In this document: piece after piece, positions 17,026 to 25,211 of the stretch | Layout of the letters: every line of letters starts with the position of its first letter | Position numbering within the stretch: position 1 is the first letter of the stretch | From: Fuscovulum sp. | Lineage (GTDB): Bacteria > Pseudomonadota > Alphaproteobacteria > Rhodobacterales > Rhodobacteraceae | DNA length: 64,000 nt | Direction: 5' to 3' | Assembly: GCA_035192965.1 (NCBI GenBank) | Contig: CP136571.1 | Coordinates: forward strand, 1 to 64,000 | Made by a program: the position numbers and the translations under genes | The notes under the pieces: model-generated | The model's input: the letters and a program-made list of their open reading frames with translations, nothing else | Told to the model about the DNA's origin: nothing | Databases searched by the model: none

Positions 17026-17155
17026 GGCGTCGACTCCCTTGGTTCAGGTTCTGAGGGGAGGCTAGCACCGAAGATTGCACGGCTCAACTGGGAAGAAACT
17101 TTTTTAACTGGTGGGCAATGATTTTTTGATTCCGCCCATTTTATGAGCAAATCCT

Positions 17156-17191
17156 TTGACAGAATGCCGCAGGGGTGTTTCCCTAGGGAAA
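17156..17191 (+). promoter_or_regulatory. Putative promoter and palindromic operator between mgsA and the permease operon
   Basis: A TTGACA -35-like hexamer (17156-17161) is followed about 17 bases later by a perfect 14-bp palindrome, TTTCCCTAGGGAAA (17178-17191), where the -10 would be. A repressor bound there could block the permease operon and perhaps mgsA. The GGGAAA half-site recurs upstream of the XRE gene and of mgdA. Confidence 0.55.
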
Positions 17192-17271
17192 AGAAAGTTC
17201 ACACACAGAGAACACCTGCGCGCCATGGGCCGGGCGCGGAACAGGTATAAGAAGGGCCCAGGGAGGGAACT

Positions 17272-17559
17272 GTGTCAGACCTGAGTGCAAGGATTCAAAC
17301 CATGCACAAACGGGACGTGTCCATTGCTTGGGCTTTCGTCATTGGTTTGTGGCTGGCTGTCATCTTTGTGGCGATTGCCACCTGGTCTCTCGCGCCGTCA
17401 TCCGGCGCGCGGACAATGCTGTTGATCGGTGGAGGCGCCATCCTGGTGCTGAACACCGCCGCGATCATGGCGATGCTGCACCATTACCGCGAGGATCGCG
17501 ACTTCATGTATGGGCTGGACATCAAGTTTCTTGATGAAGCCCGTGCCGCCAAGAGGTGA
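17272..17559 (+). CDS. Small two-TM membrane protein, first gene of the permease operon
   Basis: A 95-residue protein with a GTG start preceded by GGGAGGGAA. Two hydrophobic segments are clear (about residues 27-45 and 51-70), with a charged C-terminus (HHYREDRDFMYGLDIKF). I do not recognise the family. It is the first of three small genes, each separated by only a few bases, upstream of an APC permease inside the methylamine locus. An accessory-subunit role for that transporter is likely (inference). An in-frame ATG at codon 23... of the frame lacks a Shine-Dalgarno sequence. Confidence 0.8.
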   Translation: MSDLSARIQTMHKRDVSIAWAFVIGLWLAVIFVAIATWSLAPSSGARTMLLIGGGAILVLNTAAIMAMLHHYREDRDFMYGLDIKFLDEARAAKR

Positions 17560-17563
17560 TCCG

Positions 17564-17944
17564 ATGGCACGTTACATACCGCCCAAACAAAGCAAGATCG
17601 GCCAGATGATCGACGTGATCGTGTTGCTGATCCTGTCGATCGGTGCGCTTTACATTCCGCTTTGGCTGGGCTTGGCGGGATCGAGCAAGGCACCCGTGCC
17701 GATGGACAACCCGACGTGGGAAGCCCTTGGCCAGAACCCGGTGATGGTGGAGCGCTGGAATGCGCTGGGTTTTGCTGACCCGGCCTCGGCCGCTGACATG
17801 ATCACTGCCCGCTTTGACTATTCGTTCACCTGGGGAGCGCTGGCGCTGATGGTGATCGTCATCGTGGGGTATTTCGCGATGATGCTGAAACTGTCCGAAC
17901 AGGAATACCGCGAAGTGATCGCGGAGAAGTTCGACGGGAAATAG
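17564..17944 (+). CDS. Small two-TM membrane protein, second gene of the permease operon
   Basis: The ATG at 17564 (MARYIPPKQSKIGQM) lies 4 bases after the previous stop, with AGAGGTGAT upstream, and gives 126 residues. Hydrophobic segments sit at about residues 14-36 and 90-108. They are separated by a hydrophilic loop (APVPMDNPTWEALGQNP... to ...ADMITARFDYS) of about 50 residues that may face the periplasm. The protein ends with KLSEQEYREVIAEKFDGK. Family not recognised. It is certainly co-transcribed with its neighbours. Confidence 0.82.
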   Translation: MARYIPPKQSKIGQMIDVIVLLILSIGALYIPLWLGLAGSSKAPVPMDNPTWEALGQNPVMVERWNALGFADPASAADMITARFDYSFTWGALALMVIVIVGYFAMMLKLSEQEYREVIAEKFDGK

Positions 17945-17947
17945 GGG

Positions 17948-18124
17948 ATGGGACAGATGCCACTCTGGTCGATGATCGAATACGGGGCTTGGGCGCTGTC
18001 AGCGCTGTTTGCCCTGCACATGCTGTGGGATTGGTACCGCACCGACAGCACCTATTCCGAAGATGTCCTGACCTCTTCCCGCGAAGGCGAGATCGAGGCC
18101 ATGACCGAACAGCACAAGCTTTGA
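17948..18124 (+). CDS. 58-residue membrane protein, third gene of the permease operon
   Basis: This short frame starts at the ATG at 17948 (MGQMPLWSMIEYGAW), 3 bases after the previous stop, and ends 12 bases before the permease start. One hydrophobic segment covers about residues 10-26, followed by an acidic, Ser/Thr-rich tail (TDSTYSEDVLTSSREGEIEAM). A GGAAATAGGGG stretch precedes the start. The tight spacing on both sides and its hydrophobic profile support a real gene. Function unknown; probably a small subunit or assembly factor of the permease (inference). Confidence 0.72.
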   Translation: MGQMPLWSMIEYGAWALSALFALHMLWDWYRTDSTYSEDVLTSSREGEIEAMTEQHKL

Positions 18125-18136
18125 GGGGATAGGCAC

Positions 18137-19576
18137 ATGGCGGATACGGACATCACGTCCAAGACCATGGATGGCATTGGCCCCCATGGCACCAAAGTTG
18201 GCCTGCTGCGCGTTCTTGGCCCTGCCCATGTCTGGGCGTTGGGGGTGGGGATCGTGCTGGTGGGCGAATACATGGGCTGGAACTTTGCCGTTGGCAAAGG
18301 CGGGGCCTATGCAGCGCTGATCGCCTGCTGGTTTGCGGGGATCCTGTATTCCTGCGTGGCGATGATCGATTCCGAAGTGACATCGACCGTTGCGGCGGCT
18401 GGCGGGCAGTATACTCAGGCCAAGCACATCGTCGGGCCGCTGATGGCGTTCAACGTGGGGCTTTACCTTGTGTTTGCCTATACGATGCTGGAGGCGGGAA
18501 ATGCGATCACGCTGGGCTATCTGATATCGGTGGCCGCCGACATGACCGGGGCGACGGAGGCGATTGACCAAAGACCGTTCATCATTCTGTCCATCGTGTT
18601 TCTGGCCTGGCTGAACTATCGCGGTGTGCTGGCGACGCTGACCTTCAACCTTGTGATCACAGCCTTTGCCTTTTGCGCGATCCTTGTTCTGTTTTTTGCG
18701 TCAGCCCCGTGGAGCGACAGCACGATGCTAGCTCATGCCGATCTGATGTCAGGGCAGGCCGCCCTGCCCTATGGTTGGCTGGGTGTGTTGGCGGCGATGC
18801 ATTTCGGGTTGTGGTTCTATCTGGGCATCGAAGGCACGACGCAGGCAGCCGAGGAAGTGCGTTCGCCTGCCCGGTCGCTGCCCTTTGGGACGCTTGCGGG
18901 GATCATGACACTGCTGATCGCGGCGACGCTGACATGGTACATTTGCGTGGGTTATCTGCCTTGGGAATACCTTGGCGATGGCGTGAATGGTGCGGTGGCA
19001 CCGTTGTTCAGTGCGGCGCAGATGACGGGGTCTGATGCGTTGATCCTGATCCTTGGCTTCGGGACGCTGTTTGCGACGCTGGCTTCGGCCAATGGCTGCA
19101 TCAATGATGCGTCGCGGGCGTGGTTTTCGATGGGGCGTGACCATTACCTGCCGCAATGGTTTGGTGCAGTGCATCCGACCTATCGGACACCCTACCGGGC
19201 GATCATCTTTCTGGTTCCCATCGCGCTGATCTTTGCGCTGGGGGCTCCGCTGGATCAGGTGATCACCTTCTCGATCCTGTCGGGGTTGCTGGGATATACG
19301 TTCATGCCCATCAACGTGATCATGTTCCGCCGCAAATGGCCGTTGGACACGATCAAGCGGGGCTATGTGCATCCGTTCCACCCGATCCCGGCGCTGGTGT
19401 TGCTGGCGCTGTGTTCGGTGACCTATTTTGCAGTGTTCCTGGGATACGGGACGCAGCTTATCGCGATGGTCAGTTTCTATATCGTGGTGTCGCTGTGGTT
19501 CCACTTCTGGCGCTATCGGTTCGTGAAACGGGCGGATCAGTTCACGATGCCCTGGCCCAAACCGCGCGGGTATTGA
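18137..19576 (+). CDS. APC-superfamily amino acid/amine permease, candidate methylamine importer
   Basis: The 479-residue protein has about 12 hydrophobic segments and the APC motif region GVGIVLVGEYMGWNFAVGKGG at residues 36-56. AAGGQYTQAK and LGIEGTTQAAEEVRSP follow, resembling the ethanolamine-permease branch. It is inner-membrane. GAGGGGATAGG precedes the start. The operon is divergent from mgsABC-gmaS and near mgdABCD, so methylamine or a related amine is the likely substrate (inference). APC proteins usually work alone, so the three small upstream membrane genes are unusual. A strong hairpin terminates the operon. Confidence 0.88.
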   Translation: MADTDITSKTMDGIGPHGTKVGLLRVLGPAHVWALGVGIVLVGEYMGWNFAVGKGGAYAALIACWFAGILYSCVAMIDSEVTSTVAAAGGQYTQAKHIVGPLMAFNVGLYLVFAYTMLEAGNAITLGYLISVAADMTGATEAIDQRPFIILSIVFLAWLNYRGVLATLTFNLVITAFAFCAILVLFFASAPWSDSTMLAHADLMSGQAALPYGWLGVLAAMHFGLWFYLGIEGTTQAAEEVRSPARSLPFGTLAGIMTLLIAATLTWYICVGYLPWEYLGDGVNGAVAPLFSAAQMTGSDALILILGFGTLFATLASANGCINDASRAWFSMGRDHYLPQWFGAVHPTYRTPYRAIIFLVPIALIFALGAPLDQVITFSILSGLLGYTFMPINVIMFRRKWPLDTIKRGYVHPFHPIPALVLLALCSVTYFAVFLGYGTQLIAMVSFYIVVSLWFHFWRYRFVKRADQFTMPWPKPRGY

Positions 19577-19580
19577 CGCA

Positions 19581-19619
19581 AATGAACCGGCCCGCCCCAG
19601 TGGTAGGCCGGTTTTCATT
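19581..19619 (+). terminator. Intrinsic terminator after the permease gene
   Basis: AACCGGCC (19585-19592) and GGCCGGTT (19606-19613) pair perfectly, with flanking AATGA/TTCATT extending the stem, and the 3' arm runs into TTTT. It starts 5 bases after the permease stop. Confidence 0.82.
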
Positions 19620-19634
19620 AGAAAGATCAATGTA

Positions 19635-20321
19635 ATGGATAGTGCAGCGGCGATCTGGGCGGTGCTGGCCGCGGCCACGGCAGGGGTGGTGCTGGTTTTG
19701 TTGCGACGCGCGCAGGCGGCGCGGGTTGCGCGGCGCGGCGCGTTTCTGGGCGCGGCGACAGTGTTGTTCGAGCAGGTCAGGATCGAGCTGGCCGCGACCG
19801 GCTTTCCCCGGATGGCGGGGCGGCGCGAGGGCGCAGAGTTCGACATTCAGGTGGTGCCGGATACGTTGAGCGTGCGGAAACTGCCCGCACTTTGGGTGCT
19901 GGTCAGCCTGCCCGGGCCGCTGCCCGTGACCGGGACGCTGGACGTGCTGTTGCGGCCTACGGGCATGGAAACATTCACGAATTTCTCTCGCTTGCCGGTG
20001 CAGGTGCAGCCGCCGCCCGGATTTCCGCCCGATTGCGCCATTCGCACCGATGCGCCGGGCCATGCGGCCTTTGCCAATGCCCTGCGCGAGGTGATGGAGA
20101 CCGTTGATACGGACCGGCTGAAGGAAATTCTGATCACACCGGCCGGAGTGCGGCTGGTGTTTCTGGCGGAAGAGGCCGATCGCGGGCGCTATCTGCTGTT
20201 TCGGGATGCGGAGATGGGGCGTGATCCTTTGCCACCTGCGCGACTGATCCCGTTTCTGGCGGCGGCACTGGCCCTGCGGAGCGCGGTCATGGCAGAGACC
20301 GAGGAAAGGCGCAGCGCATGA
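19635..20321 (+). CDS. Conserved hypothetical membrane-anchored protein
   Basis: The 228-residue protein has one N-terminal hydrophobic segment (about residues 5-23), then a basic stretch (RRAQAARVARRG) and a soluble domain with RIELAATGFPRMAGRREGAEF, LWVLVSLPGPLPVTG and VRLVFLAEEADRG. This suggests an inner-membrane anchor with a cytoplasmic domain. I do not recognise a family or an active site. It lies just after a terminator, so it may have its own promoter. It is translationally coupled (ATGA) to the next gene. Confidence 0.75.
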   Translation: MDSAAAIWAVLAAATAGVVLVLLRRAQAARVARRGAFLGAATVLFEQVRIELAATGFPRMAGRREGAEFDIQVVPDTLSVRKLPALWVLVSLPGPLPVTGTLDVLLRPTGMETFTNFSRLPVQVQPPPGFPPDCAIRTDAPGHAAFANALREVMETVDTDRLKEILITPAGVRLVFLAEEADRGRYLLFRDAEMGRDPLPPARLIPFLAAALALRSAVMAETEERRSA

Positions 20322-20602
20322 GAAAACCATGGAACCCCTATCTGGTTCTGGCCATCGCCATCGCCCTTCCCGGCGTGGGGCAGGTGGTGAACCGCCAGCC
20401 CCTGCGCGGATTGATCTTTCTGTTTTTTACAATCTTGCTAGGGGCTTACACGGTGAAGACCGCAGCACCCGACGTGTCGATGATCGGGAAATATGCGGGC
20501 GGGATCTTTGTCTGGGCCATTGCCATACTGGACGCCTACAAGATTGCGCGGGTCCGGTTTGAGGTGTGGCGCCATTCAGCCGTCACGCCTGCGGATAGCT
20601 GA
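20318..20602 (+). CDS. Small membrane protein, TM2-like
   Basis: The 94-residue protein has a hydrophobic profile with about three segments (residues 8-22, 29-45, 59-76) and a GVGQVVNRQPLRGLIFLFF pattern. That pattern recalls TM2-type domains, in which a Gly/Asn turn links two membrane helices. Its ATG overlaps the previous stop codon, so the two proteins probably work together. Its 3' end overlaps the convergent XRE gene by 20 bases. Function unknown. Confidence 0.75.
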   Translation: MRKPWNPYLVLAIAIALPGVGQVVNRQPLRGLIFLFFTILLGAYTVKTAAPDVSMIGKYAGGIFVWAIAILDAYKIARVRFEVWRHSAVTPADS

Positions 20603-21248
20603 TGATCGACAGATAGCGCGCGGGAAGTTTCACAAGCACTTCGGGGCCGTGTTGGGCGTCGGCGTCGAAGAACAGGCTGTCGCCGGGTTCAAGGTGGAAC
20701 AGCTGATCGCCGTGGCGGTATTTCACCTCTCCCTCCAGCATGTAAAGCAGCTCGATCCCTTCATGCTGAAACGTCGGGAAGGTATCGGATTCCGTGGTGA
20801 GGGTAATGAGATAGGGTTCGACCACCACACCGGAACTGTTGGAGCCGACATGGCCGAGCAGATGGTATTGATGCCCCGCGCGGGTGCCGCGACGGTCGAT
20901 CTCCAGATGTTCGCCGGCCTTAACATGTTGAACTTCCCGGCGTTCTTCGAATCCACGGAAGAAGGATGTGATGGGGGTGGAGAAGGCGTGCGACAGGATT
21001 TGCAGCGTGGTGAGCGAGGGCGAGGTGATGCCGTTTTCGATCTTGGACAGCATCCCGATGGACAGCCCGGTGACCGAGGCAAGATCGGCCACGGTCATCC
21101 CCTGCTGGCGGCGAAAGGCGCGGACGGAGCGGCCGATTGCCATTTCCAGATTGCGTTCAGACAGTTCGCGCACACGGTGCGGGTCCTGGCTGAAGGCCGG
21201 TTTGGATTTGGGAATGCTGATTTCCTGCGCTGTATCCTGATCGTCCAT
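20583..21248 (-). CDS. XRE-family regulator with C-terminal cupin domain
   Basis: The ATG at 21248 (MDDQDTAQEIS) gives 221 residues; a longer frame adds an implausible Cys-rich stretch. An HTH_3 domain covers about residues 38-95 (IGRSVRAFRRQQGMTVADLA, SIGMLSKIENG). A cupin domain covers about 145-218 (HEGIELLYMLEGEVKYRHGD, LEPGDSLFFDADAQHGPE). Such regulators sense a small ligand through the cupin. It lies between mgdD and the permease operon, so it is the prime candidate for controlling the methylamine genes. An imperfect inverted repeat sits directly upstream. Confidence 0.9.
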   Translation of the reverse strand: MDDQDTAQEISIPKSKPAFSQDPHRVRELSERNLEMAIGRSVRAFRRQQGMTVADLASVTGLSIGMLSKIENGITSPSLTTLQILSHAFSTPITSFFRGFEERREVQHVKAGEHLEIDRRGTRAGHQYHLLGHVGSNSSGVVVEPYLITLTTESDTFPTFQHEGIELLYMLEGEVKYRHGDQLFHLEPGDSLFFDADAQHGPEVLVKLPARYLSIISYPQA

Positions 21249-21260
21249 ACTGACCCGCCG

Positions 21261-21299
21261 AGTGAACAAAGGTGATATCTTTTTCACTATAGGGAAAGT
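21261..21299. promoter_or_regulatory. Putative operator upstream of the XRE-cupin gene
   Basis: AGTGAA (21261-21266) and TTCACT (21284-21289) are inverted repeats, with inner AAAG/CTTT arms. They are followed by TTTCACTATAGGGAAA (21284-21299), a near palindrome related to the TTTCCCTAGGGAAA site at 17178. Autoregulation by the XRE protein is plausible. Confidence 0.45.
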
Positions 21300-21394
21300 C
21301 GGCAAGCGGACAAGTCGGCAAACCACTGTGCCGCAGGCGGTGCAGACGGTGGTGCAGCAAAGTGTATGCACGCAACGCGCGGTGGCGTGACGGA

Positions 21395-21961
21395 TCAGTA
21401 AGCCGAGCGGGCCGCCGTTTCGAGGGCGTGAAAGACGGATGCAGCCGAAGAGCGCGGGCCAATGACCGACAGATGACCCTCGGCCCGGATCACGACATAG
21501 CAGCCGAGGTGTTCGATCACCGTGCGGGTGGCGGAGCCGGGGCCGTGGGCGCGCAGGTCATAGGCGCATAGGCGTTCAAACATCGCCGGAAGGTCCGCGC
21601 CTTTCACATCAAACCGCGCCCATGCGTCGGTCTGTTCCGTCAGGCTGGCGGCTTCGCCGAAATGGGGCTTAAGGTGCGCGACGATATCTTCATGCGTGGC
21701 GAAGGGGGCCTCGATCATCCACATGTTGGGCGAAAGCCAGAAGGCGGCATAGGTTGCGCCCGCCGCGGCCTTGCCGGGGGAAGGAAGCGGGATGCCCGCG
21801 ACATCGGCGATATCGGCCACGGCTTTCGTCTCGCCCTGCCGTGTGGCGAGGGAGGCGAGCGCCGTATCGGTGACTTCGACGATTGTTACGGGGCCAAAGG
21901 TGACGCTGTGAGGGGCGTCATGGCCCAAGGGTGTGATCGGTTTCAGGCGATGGTCAACCAC
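21395..21961 (-). CDS. mgdD: N-methylglutamate dehydrogenase subunit D (SoxG-like)
   Basis: The 188-residue protein resembles the gamma subunit of heterotetrameric sarcosine oxidase, with FWLSPNMWMIEAP, TDAWARFDVKGADLPAMFERLCAYDLR and VIEHLGCYVVIRAEGHLSVIGPRSSA. Its ATG overlaps the end of mgdC by 8 bases. It is the last gene of mgdABCD; the XRE gene follows after 146 bases. SoxG is the alternative name if the substrate were sarcosine. Confidence 0.85.
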   Translation of the reverse strand: MVDHRLKPITPLGHDAPHSVTFGPVTIVEVTDTALASLATRQGETKAVADIADVAGIPLPSPGKAAAGATYAAFWLSPNMWMIEAPFATHEDIVAHLKPHFGEAASLTEQTDAWARFDVKGADLPAMFERLCAYDLRAHGPGSATRTVIEHLGCYVVIRAEGHLSVIGPRSSAASVFHALETAARSAY

Positions 21962-24905
21962 GGAGGCGTTCTCCTTCCGGATCGAAGAAGTGGGGCGAGA
22001 CGATTTCGACCTCTACCTCTGTTTTGGCGAGCAGGTTCACGGCGCGCATCCTGTCGCCGATGCGGGCGGAGCCGTTCTTCAGATAGCCCAGCGCGATGGA
22101 GGATTTCAGGTGCGGCGAATAGACGACGGAGGTGAGCCAGCCGCCATCGTTCGCCGCCACGGGGGCCGCGCCGATGTCGAGAAAGTGGGAGCCAGCGGTG
22201 AGGGGCTTTGACGGGTCCACGGGTTTCACGCCGACGATGCGGAAGCCGTTTTCGGTGGTCAGCCCTTCGCGTTGCGACAGGACCATGCCAATGCTGTCTT
22301 TCTTTTTCGACACCATCTTGCCCAGCCCCATGTTGAGCGCGGTGGAGGTGCCGTTGAGTTCGTTGCCCGCGACGTGGCCCTTTTCGACGCGCATCACGCC
22401 GAGGGATTCCGTGCCGTAGACGACGGCGCCGAATTCTTTGCCCGCCTGCATCAGTTCGCGGATCATCGCATCGCCGTAGCGGGTGGGGACGGCGATTTCA
22501 TAGGCCAGTTCGCCCGAGAAGGAGATGCGGAAGAGCCGCGCGCGCAGACCGCCTGCGACGGTGATGTTTCCGCAGGCCATGTAGGGGAAGGCTGCATCGG
22601 AAATGTCCTGATCGACGATCTTTTGCAGCAGCTTGCGGGCGTTGGGGCCAGCGACAGAGAATTGCGCCCATGCTTCCGTCGTGGAGATGAGCTGCACGTC
22701 CATGTCGGGGTAAAGGCACTGGCGGACGTATTCGAGGTGGCGGAAGACGGGGACCGCGTTGGCGGTGGTGGTCGTCGTCACCCATTCGTTTTCGCCCATA
22801 CGGGCGGTGGTGCCGTCATCCATCACGATCCCGTCTTCGCGCAGCATCAGGCCATAGCGGACCTTGCCGACAGGAAGGGTGGAGAAGGTGTTGGCATAGA
22901 CCTTGTCGAGGAAGGCACCGGCGTCGCGGCCCTGAATGTCGATCTTGCCGAGGGTCGTCACGTCGCAGATGCCGACAGAGGCACGGGTTTGCAGCACCTC
23001 GCGGTCGACCGACTGGCGCCATGTGGTTTCACCGGCTTCGGGGAACCATTGGGCGCGCAGCCACATGCCGACTTCGACGAAGACCGCGCCCTGTTCCGTG
23101 GCCCATTTGTGCGACGGGGTCAGGCGGGTGGGTTTGAATTCATGGGCACGCGACCGGCCTGCAAGGGTGCCCATCGCCACAGGCGTGTAGGGCGGGCGGT
23201 AGATGGTGGTCCCGGTCTGCGGGATCGTGCGACCCGTCAGTTCCGCCATGATGGCAAGGCCGGTGATGTTGCTGGTCTTGCCCTGATCGGTGGCCATACC
23301 GAGGGTGGTGTAGCGTTTCAGGTGTTCGACCGAGGTGAAGTTTTCCTGTTTCGCCAGTTTGACGTCTTTCACCGTGACATCGTTCTGCTGGTCGATCCAG
23401 GCGCGGCCCTTGCCTTCGTGGACGTACCAGAAGGGGGTGATGTTCACGGGGGCATCCTCGGCCTTGGGCAGGTCGGGGATGTGGGTTTGCAGGCCAAGGG
23501 CGGCAAGCGCGGCGTTGGCCTGTGCGGCGCCGGTGGTCAGGGCGGCGTGGGTGGACATGGCGCCCGCGGCGGCCCCTGCGGCGGTCAGGTTGGCGGGGCC
23601 GTCGGCGGGCGGGGTGAAGGCTTGGATGGCGTCGTTCCACGACGGGCGGCCGCGGTGGTGGCTGGCGATGTTGAGGTTGGGGTTCCAGCCGCCCGAAACG
23701 CCGAGGGCGTTGACGGAAAGCGTTTCGGAGCGCCCGTTGGCATGGCGGATGGTGACGGATTTCAGGCCGAGGCGGCCTGCGCTGTCGATCACCTGCGCGC
23801 CTTTCAGGTGGCGGATGCCGGGCAGCAGTTCGCCTTCCTGCCGGGTGTCGATGACAGCGGCGACGTCAATGCCCTTCGCCTGAAGGTCGGTGGCGGTGCG
23901 CAAGCCGTCATCGTTGTTGGTGAAGACGGCGACGCTGTCGCCCACGGCCACGGCGTAACGGTTGGCGTAGGTGCGGAGCGCGCCTGCCAGCATGATGCCG
24001 GGGCGGTCGTTGTTTTCGAACGCGATGGGGCGTTCTGTGGCACCGCCTGCAAGGATCGCGTGGCGGGAGTAGATACGCCAGAGGATCTGGCGGGGTTTGC
24101 CGGGGGCCGGGACGGGAAGGTGGTCGGAGACGCGTTCGACGGCGGAATAGATGCCGTGGTCCATCGCGCCCACGACGGTCGTGCGGGGCATGAGGCGGAC
24201 ATTGGGCATCTGGTGCAGGGTGCGGACAGTGTCTTCGGCCCAGTCGGCGCCGGAATGGTTGCCGATTGTCAGAGTTTCCGCGTTCAGGCGGCCACCCATG
24301 CGGAAATCTTCGTCCGCGAGGATGACGCGGGCACCTGCGCGGCCTGCGGTCAGGGCGGCCATCAGGCCTGCGGGGCCTGCGCCGATGATGAGGATGTCGC
24401 AGTGCAGGAAGCCCTTGTCGTATTCGTCGGGGTCGTCCTGACGGGTCAGGGAGCCAAGGCCTGCGGCGCGGCGGATGATGGGTTCGTACAGCTTTTCCCA
24501 GAAGGCGGCCGGCCACATGAAGGTTTTGTAGTAGAAGCCTGCGGCGAAGAAGGGGGAGAGGCGGTCATTGATCCCCATCAGGTCGAATTTGAGCGAGGGG
24601 AAACGGTTCTGGCTGTTGGCTTCCAGCCCGTCGAACAGTTCGGCCACGGTGGCGCGGGTGTTGGGTTCCTGCCGCGCGCCGGAGCGCAACTCGACAATGG
24701 CGTTGGGTTCTTCGCTGCCCGCCGAAAGGGGGCCGCGCGGGCGGTGGTATTTGAAGCTGCGCCCCATCAGGCGGACGCCATTTGCCAGCAGCGCCGAGGC
24801 GAGGGTGTCGCCCGGATGACCTGTGTAGGGATGGCCGTCAAAGGTGAAGCGCAGGGTGCGCGAGCGGTCGATCTGACCGCCCTTGATGCGGTTGTCTTGT
24901 GTCAT
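21954..24905 (-). CDS. mgdC: N-methylglutamate dehydrogenase subunit C (SoxA-like)
   Basis: The 983-residue protein has an N-terminal ferredoxin-like region (TFDGHPYTGHPGDTLASALL, FKYHRPRGPLSAG). A Rossmann dinucleotide-binding motif DILIIGAGPAGLMAALTAG begins near residue 170. A C-terminal folate-binding GcvT-like half (about 580-975) contains VGICDVTTLGKIDIQG and SFSGELAYEIAVP. This is the alpha subunit plan of heterotetrameric sarcosine oxidase. In MgdC the folate domain should take the C1 unit released from N-methylglutamate. It is coupled to mgdB (ATGA overlap). Confidence 0.9.
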   Translation of the reverse strand: MTQDNRIKGGQIDRSRTLRFTFDGHPYTGHPGDTLASALLANGVRLMGRSFKYHRPRGPLSAGSEEPNAIVELRSGARQEPNTRATVAELFDGLEANSQNRFPSLKFDLMGINDRLSPFFAAGFYYKTFMWPAAFWEKLYEPIIRRAAGLGSLTRQDDPDEYDKGFLHCDILIIGAGPAGLMAALTAGRAGARVILADEDFRMGGRLNAETLTIGNHSGADWAEDTVRTLHQMPNVRLMPRTTVVGAMDHGIYSAVERVSDHLPVPAPGKPRQILWRIYSRHAILAGGATERPIAFENNDRPGIMLAGALRTYANRYAVAVGDSVAVFTNNDDGLRTATDLQAKGIDVAAVIDTRQEGELLPGIRHLKGAQVIDSAGRLGLKSVTIRHANGRSETLSVNALGVSGGWNPNLNIASHHRGRPSWNDAIQAFTPPADGPANLTAAGAAAGAMSTHAALTTGAAQANAALAALGLQTHIPDLPKAEDAPVNITPFWYVHEGKGRAWIDQQNDVTVKDVKLAKQENFTSVEHLKRYTTLGMATDQGKTSNITGLAIMAELTGRTIPQTGTTIYRPPYTPVAMGTLAGRSRAHEFKPTRLTPSHKWATEQGAVFVEVGMWLRAQWFPEAGETTWRQSVDREVLQTRASVGICDVTTLGKIDIQGRDAGAFLDKVYANTFSTLPVGKVRYGLMLREDGIVMDDGTTARMGENEWVTTTTTANAVPVFRHLEYVRQCLYPDMDVQLISTTEAWAQFSVAGPNARKLLQKIVDQDISDAAFPYMACGNITVAGGLRARLFRISFSGELAYEIAVPTRYGDAMIRELMQAGKEFGAVVYGTESLGVMRVEKGHVAGNELNGTSTALNMGLGKMVSKKKDSIGMVLSQREGLTTENGFRIVGVKPVDPSKPLTAGSHFLDIGAAPVAANDGGWLTSVVYSPHLKSSIALGYLKNGSARIGDRMRAVNLLAKTEVEVEIVSPHFFDPEGERLRG

Positions 24906-25201
24906 TTGCTGCGCCCCTTTGCGCGGGCCACATCGCGGGCGAGTTCGACCTTCGTGATCTCATGCGTCACAGTGTTGCGGGTGACGACGAGCCAGGAGCG
25001 GTCGCCCTGTTCGTGATACCAAAGCTCGCGGTGGTCGCCTGCGGGGTTGTCGCGGAGATAGAGGTAGTCGTGGAAGGCGTCCTGCGCGGCGGCGCTGTCG
25101 GCGAAGGACAGCGCGTCGGGGCGGTCGATCAGGGCGGCGTCACCGAGATAGGTGAATTCCTGCGCGTCGCGGGGCCCGAGGAGCGGGTGGTTAATGATCA
25201 T
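24902..25201 (-). CDS. mgdB: N-methylglutamate dehydrogenase subunit B (SoxD-like, no zinc site)
   Basis: The 99-residue protein matches SoxD in layout: HPLLGPRDAQEFTYLGDAA, YLYLRDNPAGDHRELWYHEQG and TRNTVTHEI. SoxD of sarcosine oxidase binds zinc with a CPxCG pair and a later cysteine. Here the first motif is HPLLG and the later position is Asp, and the protein has no cysteine. The zinc site is therefore lost, which helps separate MgdB from SoxD. It lies between mgdA (10-base gap) and mgdC. Confidence 0.87.
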   Translation of the reverse strand: MIINHPLLGPRDAQEFTYLGDAALIDRPDALSFADSAAAQDAFHDYLYLRDNPAGDHRELWYHEQGDRSWLVVTRNTVTHEITKVELARDVARAKGRSK

Positions 25202-25211
25202 GGCTGGCCCT

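Noticed and set aside
22272..25016. 914-residue plus-strand frame opposite mgdC/mgdB
   Set aside because: Shadow of the well-supported sarcosine-oxidase-like genes; no family similarity.
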